Source of the DNA: an uncultured Flavobacteriaceae bacterium
GTDB lineage: Bacteria; Bacteroidota; Bacteroidia; Flavobacteriales; Flavobacteriaceae
DNA: 64,000 bases
Direction of reading: 5' to 3'
NCBI GenBank assembly: GCA_913065125.1
Contig: CAJYAG010000001.1
Span: forward strand, 620,001-684,000
Shown here: piece by piece, positions 1 through 8,914 of the stretch
Numbering within the stretch: position 1 is the stretch's first letter
How the letters are laid out: each line of letters starts with the position of its first letter
The notes under the pieces: model-generated
The model's input: only the letters and a program-made list of their open reading frames with translations
Databases searched by the model: none
Told to the model about the DNA's origin: nothing
Made by a program: the position numbers and the translations under genes

Positions 1-1
1 T

Positions 2-562
2 GGATACAATTCATTTACAGTTTTAGAATCGAACAAAGCGTTGATTGTTTCTACTGATTTGATCGACAATCAAGACAATCCTGAAGCAAATATGTTAACC
101 ATAACTGTTGCTGGAATTGGAGAATATGAATATGCTTTAAACAGCACTAGTTTAGCTGATTTCACAAAAGGAACAGAGAACTTAACCTTTACTTTTAACA
201 ATGTAAAACCAGGTTTAAATACGGTGTATATTCGTGATGTTAATGGTTGTGGAACAGTAAGCAGTCAAAAATTATCTTTCATTTTTTTTCAACGCCATTT
301 TACACCAAATAATGATGGTGTTTACGATACATGGAAAATTTTAGGATCCAACAATGCATTTTACAAATCTGCCAGAGTAGAAATTTTTGATCGCTACGGA
401 AAAGTAGTTGCTTTAATTACCGATAAAGATGGAAACGGTTGGGACGGAACCTATAACGGTAGTAAATTACCATCAAACGATTATTGGTTCAATGCCGTTT
501 TAGAAGACATTCATGGGAATGTAAGAAAGGAAACTGGACATTTTAGTTTGCTTAGAAAATAA
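2..562 (+). CDS. C-terminal part of a T9SS-exported protein with CHU_C (gliding motility-associated) domain
   Basis: The frame is open from the left edge of the window, so this is only the 3' end of a larger gene. The last 90 or so residues form the CHU_C domain: FTPNNDGVYDTWKI, a VEIFDRYGKVV strand, then GWDGTYNG and LPSNDYWF near the end. In Bacteroidota this domain is the type B sorting signal that directs large adhesins and repeat proteins through the type IX secretion system to the cell surface. The residues before it (around AGIGEYEYAL) look like a PKD/Ig-like repeat typical of such adhesins. The terminal KETGHFSLLRK is usual for the family. The function of the missing N-terminal part cannot be judged. 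Confidence 0.9.
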   Translation, partial: GYNSFTVLESNKALIVSTDLIDNQDNPEANMLTITVAGIGEYEYALNSTSLADFTKGTENLTFTFNNVKPGLNTVYIRDVNGCGTVSSQKLSFIFFQRHFTPNNDGVYDTWKILGSNNAFYKSARVEIFDRYGKVVALITDKDGNGWDGTYNGSKLPSNDYWFNAVLEDIHGNVRKETGHFSLLRK

Positions 563-609
563 GTGCAACTTCTTTCAAATTCCGTTTCTTAATTGGTATT
601 TTTGTCTTT

Positions 610-2598
610 ATGGATTTTCAATTACATTCTAAATTTAAGCCAACAGGAGATCAACCTGAAGCCATCAAACAATTGACTGAAGGATTGGTTTCTGGAGAAA
701 AATACCAAACTTTATTGGGTGTTACAGGTTCTGGAAAAACCTTTACGGTTGCAAATGTTGTAGAGAAAATCAATCGACCAACTTTAGTGTTGGCGCATAA
801 CAAAACATTGGCAGCTCAATTGTATTCTGAGTTCAAACAGTTTTTTCCAGAAAATGCTGTAGAATATTTTGTTTCGTACTACGATTATTATCAACCAGAA
901 GCATACATTCCCGTAACAGGAACATACATCGAAAAAGATTTATCTATCAACGATGATATAGAACGCTTACGAATTAGCACGTCTTCTTCCCTACTTTCTG
1001 GACGAAGAGATGTGTTGGTTGTGGCTTCCGTTTCTTGTTTATATGGAATCGGAAATCCGGTTGAATTTAAAAAGAACGTCATTCCGATTGAAACCGGACA
1101 ACAAATTTCTAGAACAAAATTTTTACATCAATTGGTAACCAGTTTGTATTCTAGAACCGAATTTGACATCAAAAGCGGAACCTTTAAAGTAAAAGGTGAT
1201 GTGATTACCATTTATCCATCTTACGGTGATAACGGTTATCGAGTTCATTTTTTTGGCGATGAAATTGAAGAGATTGAATCCTTTGATATGGAAACGAATA
1301 AAGTTTTAGAAAAATATTCAGAACTCACCATTTATCCTGCAAATCTATTTGTAACCTCACCAGATGTGTTGCAAAATGCCATCCATATGATTCAAGAAGA
1401 TATGGTAAAGCAAGTAGATTATTTCAAAGAAATCGGCAAACATTTAGAAGCAAAACGTTTAAAAGAACGCACTGAGTTCGATTTAGAAATGATAAGAGAA
1501 TTGGGGTATTGTTCTGGAATCGAAAATTATTCTCGCTATTTAGACGGACGAGAAGCAGGCACAAGACCTTTCTGTTTGTTGGATTATTTTCCGGATGATT
1601 ATTTAATGATTATCGATGAAAGTCACGTTACCATTCCGCAAACACACGCCATGTACGGCGGAGACAGAAGTAGAAAAGAAAACTTGGTAGAACACGGTTT
1701 TCGTTTGCCAGCTGCCATGGACAATCGTCCGTTAAAATTTGAAGAATTAGAAGCTATTCAGAATCAAGTAATTTATGTAAGTGCAACTCCTGCCGATTAT
1801 GAATTGCAAAAAACAGAAGGCGTTTATGTGGAACAAGTGATTCGCCCTACAGGATTGTTAGATCCCGTTATTGAAGTGCGTCCGAGTTTAAATCAGATTG
1901 ATGATTTAATTGAAGAAATTCAAATTAGAGTAGAAAAAGACGAGCGTACTTTGGTCACAACATTAACCAAAAGAATGGCAGAAGAATTGGCAAAATACTT
2001 AACTAGAATTCAAGTTCGCTGTCGTTATATACATTCTGATGTGGATACTTTAGAACGTGTAGAAATTATGCAAGATTTGCGTAAAGGCTTGTTTGATGTA
2101 TTGATTGGCGTAAACCTTTTACGTGAAGGTTTGGATTTACCAGAAGTTTCTTTGGTGGCTATTTTAGATGCCGATAAAGAAGGTTTTTTACGTTCGCATA
2201 GATCGTTGACACAAACCATTGGTAGAGCAGCTAGAAATGTAAACGGATTGGCAATTTTGTACGCAGACAAAATGACCAACAGCATGCAAAAAACCATTGA
2301 CCAAACCAACAGACGACGCCAAAAACAAATTGAATACAACACAGAAAATAACATTACACCAACTCAAATTACCAAAGCAATAGACAATTCGCTCACAAAA
2401 AGTGCAGTTTCTTCTTTTCATTATGACAATGCCATTAACAAAGCTGCAGAAGCCGATTTAGAATACTTGCCAAAACCAGAAATAGAAAAACGGATTAGAG
2501 AAACGCGTAAAAACATGGAATTGGCAGCAAAAGCCTTAGACTTTTTAACTGCTGCACAATTTAGAGACGAAATTGAAGTGTTGAAAAAGCATTTGTAG
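610..2598 (+). CDS. uvrB: UvrABC system protein B (excision nuclease subunit)
   Basis: At 662 aa this is a full-length UvrB, the damage-verification helicase of nucleotide excision repair that is loaded by UvrA and recruits UvrC. Walker A (GVTGSGKTFT) lies at about residues 37-46, followed by the Tyr-rich beta-hairpin SYYDYYQPEAYIP, the DESHVT Walker B region, helicase motifs including QTIGRAARN, and a C-terminal UVR domain (ELAAKALDFLTAAQFRDEI) that contacts UvrC. The start fits the family's MDFQLHSKFKPTGDQP opening. A TATTTTTG box at 597-604, only a few bases before the ATG, could be the -7 promoter element of a nearly leaderless mRNA. That is inference. Confidence 0.98.
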   Translation: MDFQLHSKFKPTGDQPEAIKQLTEGLVSGEKYQTLLGVTGSGKTFTVANVVEKINRPTLVLAHNKTLAAQLYSEFKQFFPENAVEYFVSYYDYYQPEAYIPVTGTYIEKDLSINDDIERLRISTSSSLLSGRRDVLVVASVSCLYGIGNPVEFKKNVIPIETGQQISRTKFLHQLVTSLYSRTEFDIKSGTFKVKGDVITIYPSYGDNGYRVHFFGDEIEEIESFDMETNKVLEKYSELTIYPANLFVTSPDVLQNAIHMIQEDMVKQVDYFKEIGKHLEAKRLKERTEFDLEMIRELGYCSGIENYSRYLDGREAGTRPFCLLDYFPDDYLMIIDESHVTIPQTHAMYGGDRSRKENLVEHGFRLPAAMDNRPLKFEELEAIQNQVIYVSATPADYELQKTEGVYVEQVIRPTGLLDPVIEVRPSLNQIDDLIEEIQIRVEKDERTLVTTLTKRMAEELAKYLTRIQVRCRYIHSDVDTLERVEIMQDLRKGLFDVLIGVNLLREGLDLPEVSLVAILDADKEGFLRSHRSLTQTIGRAARNVNGLAILYADKMTNSMQKTIDQTNRRRQKQIEYNTENNITPTQITKAIDNSLTKSAVSSFHYDNAINKAAEADLEYLPKPEIEKRIRETRKNMELAAKALDFLTAAQFRDEIEVLKKHL

Positions 2599-2645
2599 AA
2601 TTCCTAATAATAATGATTCTTAAAAGTATTTAGTATCTTTAACAG

Positions 2646-2730
2646 CAACTAGATGAAAAGAAACATAAGTTCCTCTTATCCGGGAATTCAATTTGGTAAA
2701 CGAGAACTTTATTCTCTATATAACTAGTTG
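2646..2730. repeat. Imperfect inverted repeat upstream of the beta-lactamase-like gene
   Basis: The arms CAACTAG (2646-2652) and CTAGTTG (2724-2730) are exact complements. Inside them ATAAGTTCCTC (2665-2675) is nearly complementary to GAGAACTTTAT (2702-2712). The whole can fold into a long bulged hairpin. It occupies the 195-bp gap between uvrB and the accessory gene, in a position analogous to the palindromic repeats at 4210 and 8915. It may mark the left edge of acquired DNA. Confidence 0.5.
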
Positions 2731-2793
2731 TAGCCAATTAGAGAAATGCAACATTTAATAATTTAAACAGTCTTTAGAGGAAACAAGAAATTT

Positions 2794-4203
2794 ATGAAAT
2801 TATTTACCATTACAATTAGAGCTTCATTTTTAATATTAGTACTTTCAGTTATTGGTTGTAACATTAAACCCAAAAATCAAACTACACGTAAATATATAAA
2901 TGAAATTGATTCTTTATTGGCAGAATCGTATGAAAGAGACCTATTTAACGGAAACATTCTTGTTACGAAAAATGATACAATTATTTATAAAAAATCCTTT
3001 GGATATACAGATGGCACTCAACAAAAAAAATTAAATAATAAATCAATTTTCAATATAGGCTCAATTGCAAAAGAATTTAATGCAGTATCAATAATGATTC
3101 TTGTAGAAAAAGGAATATTATCATTAAATGATTCAATTTCAAAATTTAACTTAGGACTTCCTGATTGGTCAAAAAAAGTTACAATAAAACACTTATTGAA
3201 TTACTCTAGTGGATTACCAGAAATTAATTACTCTAAAGTAAAAAATGATGAGGATGCATTAATTGATTTACAAAACCTTAGTAGTTTGCTCTTTGAACCA
3301 GGAACAAATTTTAATTATAATAGTAATAGTATTTTTATACAACAAAGAATTATTGAAAAAGTGACAGAACAATCATTTAAAGATTTTGTTACCGAAAATA
3401 TTATTAATCCTTTAAATATGACTAACTCTGTTTTCGATCCAAAATATGATTATCCAAATAGAACTAGGTGTTTCAATTTAGAAAAAGAAAATAGCTCAGA
3501 GTTTTACTCGAATAGCGGATGGCTCTGGGTAGATATAAATGATATGTATAAATGGATTGAAGCAATGAATTCTAATACATTAATATCTCAAGAATCTTTT
3601 GATTTTTTACTAATAAACCCATATGTAAAAGATAAAACTTCATCTATTGGCGAATATTTTGAAGAAGATAAACTTCAAAGACACAATGGAATATCATATA
3701 AATTTGAATCCATCTTTTTGAATGATTTTAAAAATAATATTACGATAATTCTATTATCAAATAATAGAAACAGAGTTTGGGATTTAGGACATACTATTCA
3801 TAACTTAATGTTAGGAAAAGATTATGAAATCCCTAAAAAATCAATTTATCAAGAGATAAGGAAAGAATCTCTAGACAACGTGAACAAAGCTATAGATACT
3901 TATTATTCGTTAAAAGAATATTCTGAAAAAGAATATAATTTCGAAAACCCTAGCGAACTCAATAAATTAGGATATGAACTGTTAAGTCTTGGCAAAAATA
4001 GCGAGTCAATAAAAATTTTTAAATTGGCTACAAAAGAGTTTCCTAAAGAAGCTAATCTATTCGATAGTTTAGGAGAAGCCTATTATACAAGTAAGCAATA
4101 TGATTTAGCATTAGATAGCTACAATAAAGCAATAAGTCTTGGTGGAACAAAAGGAAGTGCGGAAAAGATGGTAGAGAAAATTAAAAGTGAGAACATAGAA
4201 TAA
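2794..4203 (+). CDS. Serine hydrolase lipoprotein, beta-lactamase/PBP4-like (AmpC-type), with C-terminal TPR
   Basis: This 469-aa protein starts with a lipoprotein signal peptide (lipobox VIGC, Cys22), so it is probably membrane-anchored in the periplasm or at the outer membrane. Residues 40-350 form a class C beta-lactamase/transpeptidase-like domain. The SxxK catalytic motif is SIAK (Ser90, Lys93) and the YxS motif is YSS (Tyr137). Members act as beta-lactamases, DD-peptidases or esterases, and the substrate cannot be told from sequence. The last 70 residues contain TPR-type repeats (FDSLGEAYYTSKQYDLAL). The gene is AT-rich with frequent ATA codons and sits between palindromic repeats, which suggests acquisition. 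The start ATG is supported by the signal peptide directly after it. Confidence 0.88.
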   Translation: MKLFTITIRASFLILVLSVIGCNIKPKNQTTRKYINEIDSLLAESYERDLFNGNILVTKNDTIIYKKSFGYTDGTQQKKLNNKSIFNIGSIAKEFNAVSIMILVEKGILSLNDSISKFNLGLPDWSKKVTIKHLLNYSSGLPEINYSKVKNDEDALIDLQNLSSLLFEPGTNFNYNSNSIFIQQRIIEKVTEQSFKDFVTENIINPLNMTNSVFDPKYDYPNRTRCFNLEKENSSEFYSNSGWLWVDINDMYKWIEAMNSNTLISQESFDFLLINPYVKDKTSSIGEYFEEDKLQRHNGISYKFESIFLNDFKNNITIILLSNNRNRVWDLGHTIHNLMLGKDYEIPKKSIYQEIRKESLDNVNKAIDTYYSLKEYSEKEYNFENPSELNKLGYELLSLGKNSESIKIFKLATKEFPKEANLFDSLGEAYYTSKQYDLALDSYNKAISLGGTKGSAEKMVEKIKSENIE

Positions 4204-4209
4204 CTGGCT

Positions 4210-4335
4210 ACAACACCGTATATAATTTATTGCTAGTTCTAGCCTACTTACGAAAATCCTCGCGGATTTTCTATTCGGTTTTTATTTGCTAAATTAGTTG
4301 CTTAAACCACGCAACAAACCATATACAAACACGTT
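4210..4335. repeat. 126-bp palindromic repeat, copy 1
   Basis: This begins 7 bp after the stop codon of the serine hydrolase gene and matches the copy at 8915-9040 over the same length. About 60 central bases (4245-4306) are identical. Its centre holds a perfect 8-bp stem GAAAATCC (4252-4259) / GGATTTTC (4264-4271) with a 4-base loop. The outer parts are imperfectly complementary: GTATATAATTTATTGC on the left against the complement of GCAACAAACCATATAC on the right. It ends ACGTTGTGC. The architecture recalls attC recombination sites or a mobile palindromic repeat, but no integrase lies in the window. Confidence 0.85.
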
Positions 4336-4506
4336 GTGCATAATGCTGACCCGTCCTGAAATAAGGCTACATAATTTTAAACATTATGTATAGAAATGAC
4401 AAAGTAATTTGACAGTATTCAGAATCTTTTAAATTAAAAAATATGATAAAATCTAAATTTTAAATCAGTTAATTTGTATCCTTTTATAAAATAAACACTT
4501 AACTCA

Positions 4507-5064
4507 ATGATTAGAGTAGACAAAAATATTTTAAATTATATTTTATCCTTAGAAAAAAAATCGAGGGAACATATTATTTTGCAACAAGTCGAACCAAGAA
4601 ACAAGATTATAAAGCAAGATCATAAAACATCTCATGTTTATGTATTAAAAAGTGGGATTAGTAAATGTTATATAACTACAGAGGATGGAAATGTTTTTAT
4701 TCAAGAATTTTTTGGAGAAGGTCAACTATTTGGAGAAGTAGAGACTATACATGATATTACAAGTGTTTGTTCTGTGGAAAGTATTAATGAAGTTCAAGTC
4801 TATGCAATAAATAAAAGTTATTTTAAAAAACTTCTAAGTAATGATAAGAATTTTAATGATTTAATTTTAAAAACACTTACTAATAAAATTGCTTATAAAG
4901 CGCATCGGCATTCTTATAATCAATTTAATTCTATTCACTCTAATATTAATAGACTAAAAAAGATTTTTCCCGAATTAACACAAGTCATATCTAAACAGGA
5001 TATTGCTAATTATCTAGGTGTAACATTAAGGAGTCTAAACAGAGCTTTAAAAAATCAAAATTAA
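4507..5064 (+). CDS. Crp/Fnr-family transcriptional regulator
   Basis: The 185-aa protein has an N-terminal cyclic-nucleotide-binding-type beta-roll (about residues 15-115, including HVYVLKSGISKCYI and FGEGQLFGEVE) and a C-terminal winged helix (ISKQDIANYLGVTLRSLNRAL) that would bind DNA. The FGE motif is followed by VE rather than the R-A pair used by cAMP-binding members, so a cAMP ligand is doubtful. No Cys cluster of the FNR type is present. It ends 2 bp from the convergent deaminase gene. Its targets are unknown. The 18-bp palindrome at 5641 is one candidate site, though larger than needed and unproven. Confidence 0.88.
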   Translation: MIRVDKNILNYILSLEKKSREHIILQQVEPRNKIIKQDHKTSHVYVLKSGISKCYITTEDGNVFIQEFFGEGQLFGEVETIHDITSVCSVESINEVQVYAINKSYFKKLLSNDKNFNDLILKTLTNKIAYKAHRHSYNQFNSIHSNINRLKKIFPELTQVISKQDIANYLGVTLRSLNRALKNQN

Positions 5065-5066
5065 TC

Positions 5067-5531
5067 TTATTTTATTTCATGAATCTTTAAGACGTCGTCT
5101 TCTAATATTGGACCAACAACTTTTACTTCACGACCTCCTTTACTAAGTACTTCTCGGGAACCAAGTTCAAATACCCAATTACGATTTCCTCTACCTATGC
5201 TATCATAGAAAGTTTTTTTACTTAATCCAAAAACTAGTTTACCGATACCACTCCAGTAAATTGCAGATGAACACATTGCGCATGGCTCGTCACTGGTGTA
5301 TATAACACATGTGTTTAAAACATTATAATCATAAAGCTTACAAGCTTCTCTAATTAAGTTTATTTCAGCGTGTGCCAGACAATCATTATCCGTATTAATT
5401 GTATTTTCTCCTTCTAGCAAAACTTTTCCTTCCGCATCTGTTAAAATACACCCATAAGGTAAATTCCCTTTTTCTTTTGCTTGTTGGGCTACTTTAATTG
5501 CTCTCTCAATTCCATTTTTATATGAAGGCAT
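5067..5531 (-). CDS. Nucleoside/guanine deaminase-like zinc enzyme (CDA superfamily)
   Basis: This is a 154-aa single-domain deaminase. The zinc site is complete: HAE (His54, Glu56) provides one ligand and the proton shuttle, and PCAMC (Cys84, Cys87) the other two ligands. Length and the TSDEPCAMC context fit guanine deaminase or the TadA/nucleoside deaminase group. It is not clearly tRNA-specific TadA, because the C-terminal half differs and the gene sits among accessory genes. Probable role: hydrolytic deamination of a purine base or nucleoside in the cytoplasm. It is convergent with the Crp-type regulator. Confidence 0.85.
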   Translation of the reverse strand: MPSYKNGIERAIKVAQQAKEKGNLPYGCILTDAEGKVLLEGENTINTDNDCLAHAEINLIREACKLYDYNVLNTCVIYTSDEPCAMCSSAIYWSGIGKLVFGLSKKTFYDSIGRGNRNWVFELGSREVLSKGGREVKVVGPILEDDVLKIHEIK

Positions 5532-5640
5532 AACTACAATTTGTTAATGTCACCAAAATAATCAATAACTCAAAAAACCTTTTTGTGTTTTCATTGTTTT
5601 CATTTCTTAAAGCAAATTAAATAGTTTTAGATTTTTTGGC

Positions 5641-5658
5641 AAAGGACAATTGTCCTTT
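5641..5658. promoter_or_regulatory. Perfect 18-bp palindrome (candidate operator) in the 5532-5920 intergenic region
   Basis: AAAGGACAATTGTCCTTT is its own reverse complement over all 18 bases. It lies about 110 bp upstream of the deaminase start and 260 bp upstream of the lipoprotein gene at 5921, inside a 389-bp AT-rich intergenic region in which I see no gene. A dimeric regulator, possibly the neighbouring Crp-type protein, could bind here. It does not match the classical CRP or FNR half sites. Confidence 0.5.
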
Positions 5659-5920
5659 TAGATAAATTTTAAAAGATTTAATATTGCAGTTCATTAGACA
5701 TTTAAAATTATACTGATGCCATAAAAAATAACAAATTGACTTTATAATTGAGATAGATAATATTAAATACATCAACCTTAAAAAAAACTAAAATAGCAAT
5801 TAGCATTTGTAAAATACTTAAACTAAAGGCAGAAGATACATTTAGAATGGAAATCTATCATAACTAAAGTCATATAGTTGAGGCTATAAATTAGCTTAAT
5901 AACTACTTAAATTAAAAAAA

Positions 5921-6370
5921 ATGACCTATTTAAAGAAAATAATGATATTTGTTTTACTTATTTCTATTTTCAGCTGTAAACAAAGATATCATAACAACAC
6001 TCTTATGAAAGACAACGTAAAAGAAGAAACTATCGTACCCAAAAAGGGATTTTGGAAATCAACCGGAGGGAATTTTTTTTGGATCAACATTGTTGAAAAT
6101 AAGGTTTTTTGGTTAGGTATGAATCATAAAACACTGGAAAGTGAATTAGCTGAAAACTGGTGTCATGTTGGGAATGGAAAAATAGAGGGCAATCAAATAA
6201 TTTTAGAATGGGCAGACGTTCCCATAGGCAACGACAATTTAAACGGTAAAATAGTTATTGAAATAATAAATGAGGTACAAATGAAAGTTGTTGAAGATTC
6301 CGGAAACTTTGGCATGTCCATCTGGAATTGGAAAAAAGAACACGTAAACTTTAGTCAAATAGTCGGTTAA
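5921..6370 (+). CDS. Small lipoprotein of unknown function
   Basis: The 149-aa product starts with a short hydrophobic signal and a lipobox ending at SCKQR (Cys about residue 19), so it should be lipid-anchored in the periplasm. The mature part is beta-rich and Trp-rich (KGFWKST, FFWINIVENKVFWLG, SIWNWKK), which suggests a small beta-barrel or lipocalin-like fold. No catalytic motif is visible. It precedes the MBL-fold gene by 24 bp in the same direction, so the two are probably co-transcribed. I do not recognise the family. Confidence 0.75.
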   Translation: MTYLKKIMIFVLLISIFSCKQRYHNNTLMKDNVKEETIVPKKGFWKSTGGNFFWINIVENKVFWLGMNHKTLESELAENWCHVGNGKIEGNQIILEWADVPIGNDNLNGKIVIEIINEVQMKVVEDSGNFGMSIWNWKKEHVNFSQIVG

Positions 6371-6394
6371 CAACATGATTAAAACATTAAACAA

Positions 6395-7417
6395 ATGACA
6401 TCAATGCTAAAATTTTTATTCTTTAAATACCATTTAAGCATCTTAATTAGTTGCCTTTTGTGTTTTTCTTTCAATAACAAAAACGCAAAAACTGAAAAAT
6501 TCTATAAAAAAGAAATAAGCTCTGAAACATTTAATGTCGTTCGTGTTGCAGAAAATATATATAGTATTGTTTCCCCGTCATTTGGGTTGCCAACTCCTGA
6601 AAATAAAGGATGGAATTCTAATGTTCATTTTATCGTTACCAAAAATGGTGTTTTGCTTTTTGATACGGGTTCGTCTGAATCTATAGGACATAAAATAAAA
6701 AGAACCATTGCATCTGTTACTAAGCTTCCAGTTCGCTGGGTGGTAAATTCCCATAGTCATGCAGATCATTGGCTGGGCAACGCTGCCTTTGATAAAACAA
6801 CAGAAATTATTACAAGTAAAAACGCATTAGCTGAGATGAAAAAATATGGTAAAGATGATGTAGCATTTTATAACAAGGTTACCAAAGGTAAAATAGGCCC
6901 TACCCAGCTTGCATTTCCCTCTTCTATAATAAACAATAGTCTAAAACGTAATTTCGATGGTATAGAAGTTGAATTTATTTTGACAGAAGAGAATCACTCA
7001 GCTGGAGATATAATAATGTGGCTACCAAAACATAAAGTTGTTTTTGGGGGAGACGTTTTAAGTTCAGATTGGATGCCGATTATCACTGAAGATGTAAATA
7101 TTCCAAGTTTAATCAACACACTTAATTTCATCGCTGAATTAAATCCAACCAAAATATTAATAGGTCATGGTAACACAACCACAGTGAGATCAATTAAACG
7201 TGATATTAATTTGTTATCAAGTGTTTGGAAACAGGTAGAACTAGACAATAAAAATGGAAACAGGCCAGAGGAGACACTCTTAAAAATTAAAACTGAATTA
7301 AACCCTGAATATACGTTTTTATATAAAAATTATACAGCAGAAATTGAACGATATATCAAGCTTATGTATTCTTTACAAAATAAAGCATCTGTTAAATCTA
7401 ATTCGCACGATAAATAA
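6395..7417 (+). CDS. Exported metallo-beta-lactamase-fold hydrolase
   Basis: The 340-aa protein has an N-terminal hydrophobic export signal and then an MBL fold. The zinc motif is HSHADH (His120, His122, Asp124, His125), followed by a third ligand region EENHSAGDI, the GGDV motif and GHG near residue 257. The layout (WNSNVHFIVTKNGVLLFDTG before the zinc motif, HSAGDIIMWLP after) resembles the group that contains subclass B1 enzymes and quinoprotein-relay hydrolases. A true beta-lactamase activity cannot be inferred. An alternative ATG three codons later is possible. It is followed 6 bp later by the NTF2-like gene, so the three genes from 5921 on form a likely operon. Confidence 0.88.
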   Translation: MTSMLKFLFFKYHLSILISCLLCFSFNNKNAKTEKFYKKEISSETFNVVRVAENIYSIVSPSFGLPTPENKGWNSNVHFIVTKNGVLLFDTGSSESIGHKIKRTIASVTKLPVRWVVNSHSHADHWLGNAAFDKTTEIITSKNALAEMKKYGKDDVAFYNKVTKGKIGPTQLAFPSSIINNSLKRNFDGIEVEFILTEENHSAGDIIMWLPKHKVVFGGDVLSSDWMPIITEDVNIPSLINTLNFIAELNPTKILIGHGNTTTVRSIKRDINLLSSVWKQVELDNKNGNRPEETLLKIKTELNPEYTFLYKNYTAEIERYIKLMYSLQNKASVKSNSHDK

Positions 7418-7423
7418 CTATCC

Positions 7424-7885
7424 ATGAAAAAAAACCAATTATCATTCCTTTTATTAGTTTTTCTTATTAGCAATACTATTCTTGCCCAAGAAGTAACTGA
7501 AGTACACAAAGATTCAATAAACACGATACTAACCAAGTATTACAATCTCAACCTAAAAATGTTTCAAGAAGGTTCTACAGTTGAAGATATTGATAACACA
7601 TTCAATCTATTTACTGATGATTTTACTTATACACATTCAAAATTTAATGGGTTTTATACCTGTGAGAGCTTATATAAAAGTGCTTTAAGGAACCTAAATG
7701 AAGGCAATTACGATGGGAGAGTTACAGATTTTAAAATAGAAAGTAAAATAATAGGTTTAAAAGCGGCTGCTGTTCAAAAAAGATTTGTGGAAAAAAAAGG
7801 TGGTGCTATAATAGAAAGTGAATTGCAAATGACACTTTTTGAATTTAGAGATGGTAAAATCTCACGAATAGTTGAATATTGGTAG
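7424..7885 (+). CDS. Exported NTF2-like/SnoaL-like (DUF4440-type) protein
   Basis: This 153-aa protein carries a signal peptide (KNQLSFLLLVFLISNTILAQ, cleavage after about residue 21). The rest matches the alpha+beta cone of the NTF2-like superfamily: a long helix with YYNLNLKMFQEG, the FTDDFTYTHSKFNG turn, and the terminal strands ELQMTLFEFRDGKISRIVEYW. Such domains bind small hydrophobic ligands or act as isomerases or hydrolases. The active residues are not evident here. It is the last intact gene of the 5921-7885 group and is followed directly by a decayed esterase. Confidence 0.8.
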   Translation: MKKNQLSFLLLVFLISNTILAQEVTEVHKDSINTILTKYYNLNLKMFQEGSTVEDIDNTFNLFTDDFTYTHSKFNGFYTCESLYKSALRNLNEGNYDGRVTDFKIESKIIGLKAAAVQKRFVEKKGGAIIESELQMTLFEFRDGKISRIVEYW

Positions 7886-7902
7886 AGAATATCACCAAAT
7901 AA

Positions 7903-8670
7903 ATAATAACCGTAAGAGAAAATAATACAGGAGATGGCGAAAATTTTTTTCGCTTTCTAGAAGAAGAACTCATTAAGGAGCTAGATAAAAATTATAGAAC
8001 AACGTCCTATCAAGTATTGTTCGGACATTCTTTAGGAGGTTTATTGGCCACTCACGCCTATATGAAAGAAGATACTGTTTTCAATACTTTTATTGCTGTT
8101 GACCCAAGCTTTGGAATTTGGGACGCCGAAACGATGGATGTTAAATTGCAAGTTGTAACTGAAAAATCGTTTAAAAGGTTTTTATACATAGCAACTGCTA
8201 ATTAGGGTAAAAGAAATATTAGAAATAGAGATCGGCACGTAAGGTTATACGAGGCATTAAATAGTAAATGCGAAGGCTATTTCCCTGCAAGATTAGAATA
8301 TTTTGAAGGCGAAAATCATAACTCAATCTCACCAATTGCTTTTTACAATGGTATCTCAACTATTTTTAATGGCTATGGAGTTTACTATCGAGATGTAGAA
8401 ACTATAGAACAACTTAATCAACACTTCCAAAAGCTTTCTAAAAAACTTTTTTGAGATTTTAGTCCGCCAGAAGCTCTTGTAAACAGAATTGGTTACAGTA
8501 TACTGCAAAGCAGAAATGAAAGTGATAAAGCAGAAGCTTTACTCTTTTTCCTTTTGAATACAGAAAACTTCCCAAATTCGTATAATGCTTTTGATAGTTT
8601 GGGAGAAGCATATGAAGCTATTGGAGATAAAGTAAATTCTATTATTAATTACAAAAAACTTTATCACTAA
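7903..8670 (+). pseudogene. Decayed alpha/beta-hydrolase (esterase) with C-terminal TPR
   Basis: One reading frame can be followed from just after a stop at 7900 to the stop at 8668-8670, but it is interrupted by an in-frame TAG at 8203-8205 and a TGA at 8452-8454. It also lacks a start codon and the N-terminal half of the enzyme. The surviving part has the nucleophile elbow GHSLGG, the VDPSFGIWD region, a terminal His context EGENHNS, and a tail like the TPR ends of neighbouring genes (NAFDSLGEAYEAIGD). This fits a putative esterase of the Fes/IroE-like group with a TPR tail. Because the frame stays the same around both stops, decay seems recent. Confidence 0.85.
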
Positions 8671-8914
8671 ATCATAACAATGAAAACGCAATAAGAAAAA
8701 TAGACAGTTTAAGCAAGAATTAGATTGTACAATAAATTATATCGAATTAAACAAATTAATAACTATAAGCTTATTTTGTATTTTAAAAAAATAGAATAAT
8801 CAATTGTCCTAGTTAAACTTTGTTACCTGACTAACTAAAAACACCAAGAAATATTTATAACTGAAATAGGTGTTTTAAACTTTTGACATCTATATTGACC
8901 ATAAAAAACTACAC

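Noticed and set aside
891..2421. Minus-strand frames opposite uvrB
   Set aside because: They are shadows of a long conserved gene and have no start context or recognisable motif.
4204..4345. Integron attC site as a firm call
   Set aside because: The structure fits in part, but the GTTRRRY core is not met cleanly and there is no IntI gene in the window, so only a repeat is annotated.
6395..7417. Calling the MBL-fold protein a carbapenemase
   Set aside because: The zinc motifs are common to many hydrolases, and no further residues of proven beta-lactamases could be confirmed by eye.
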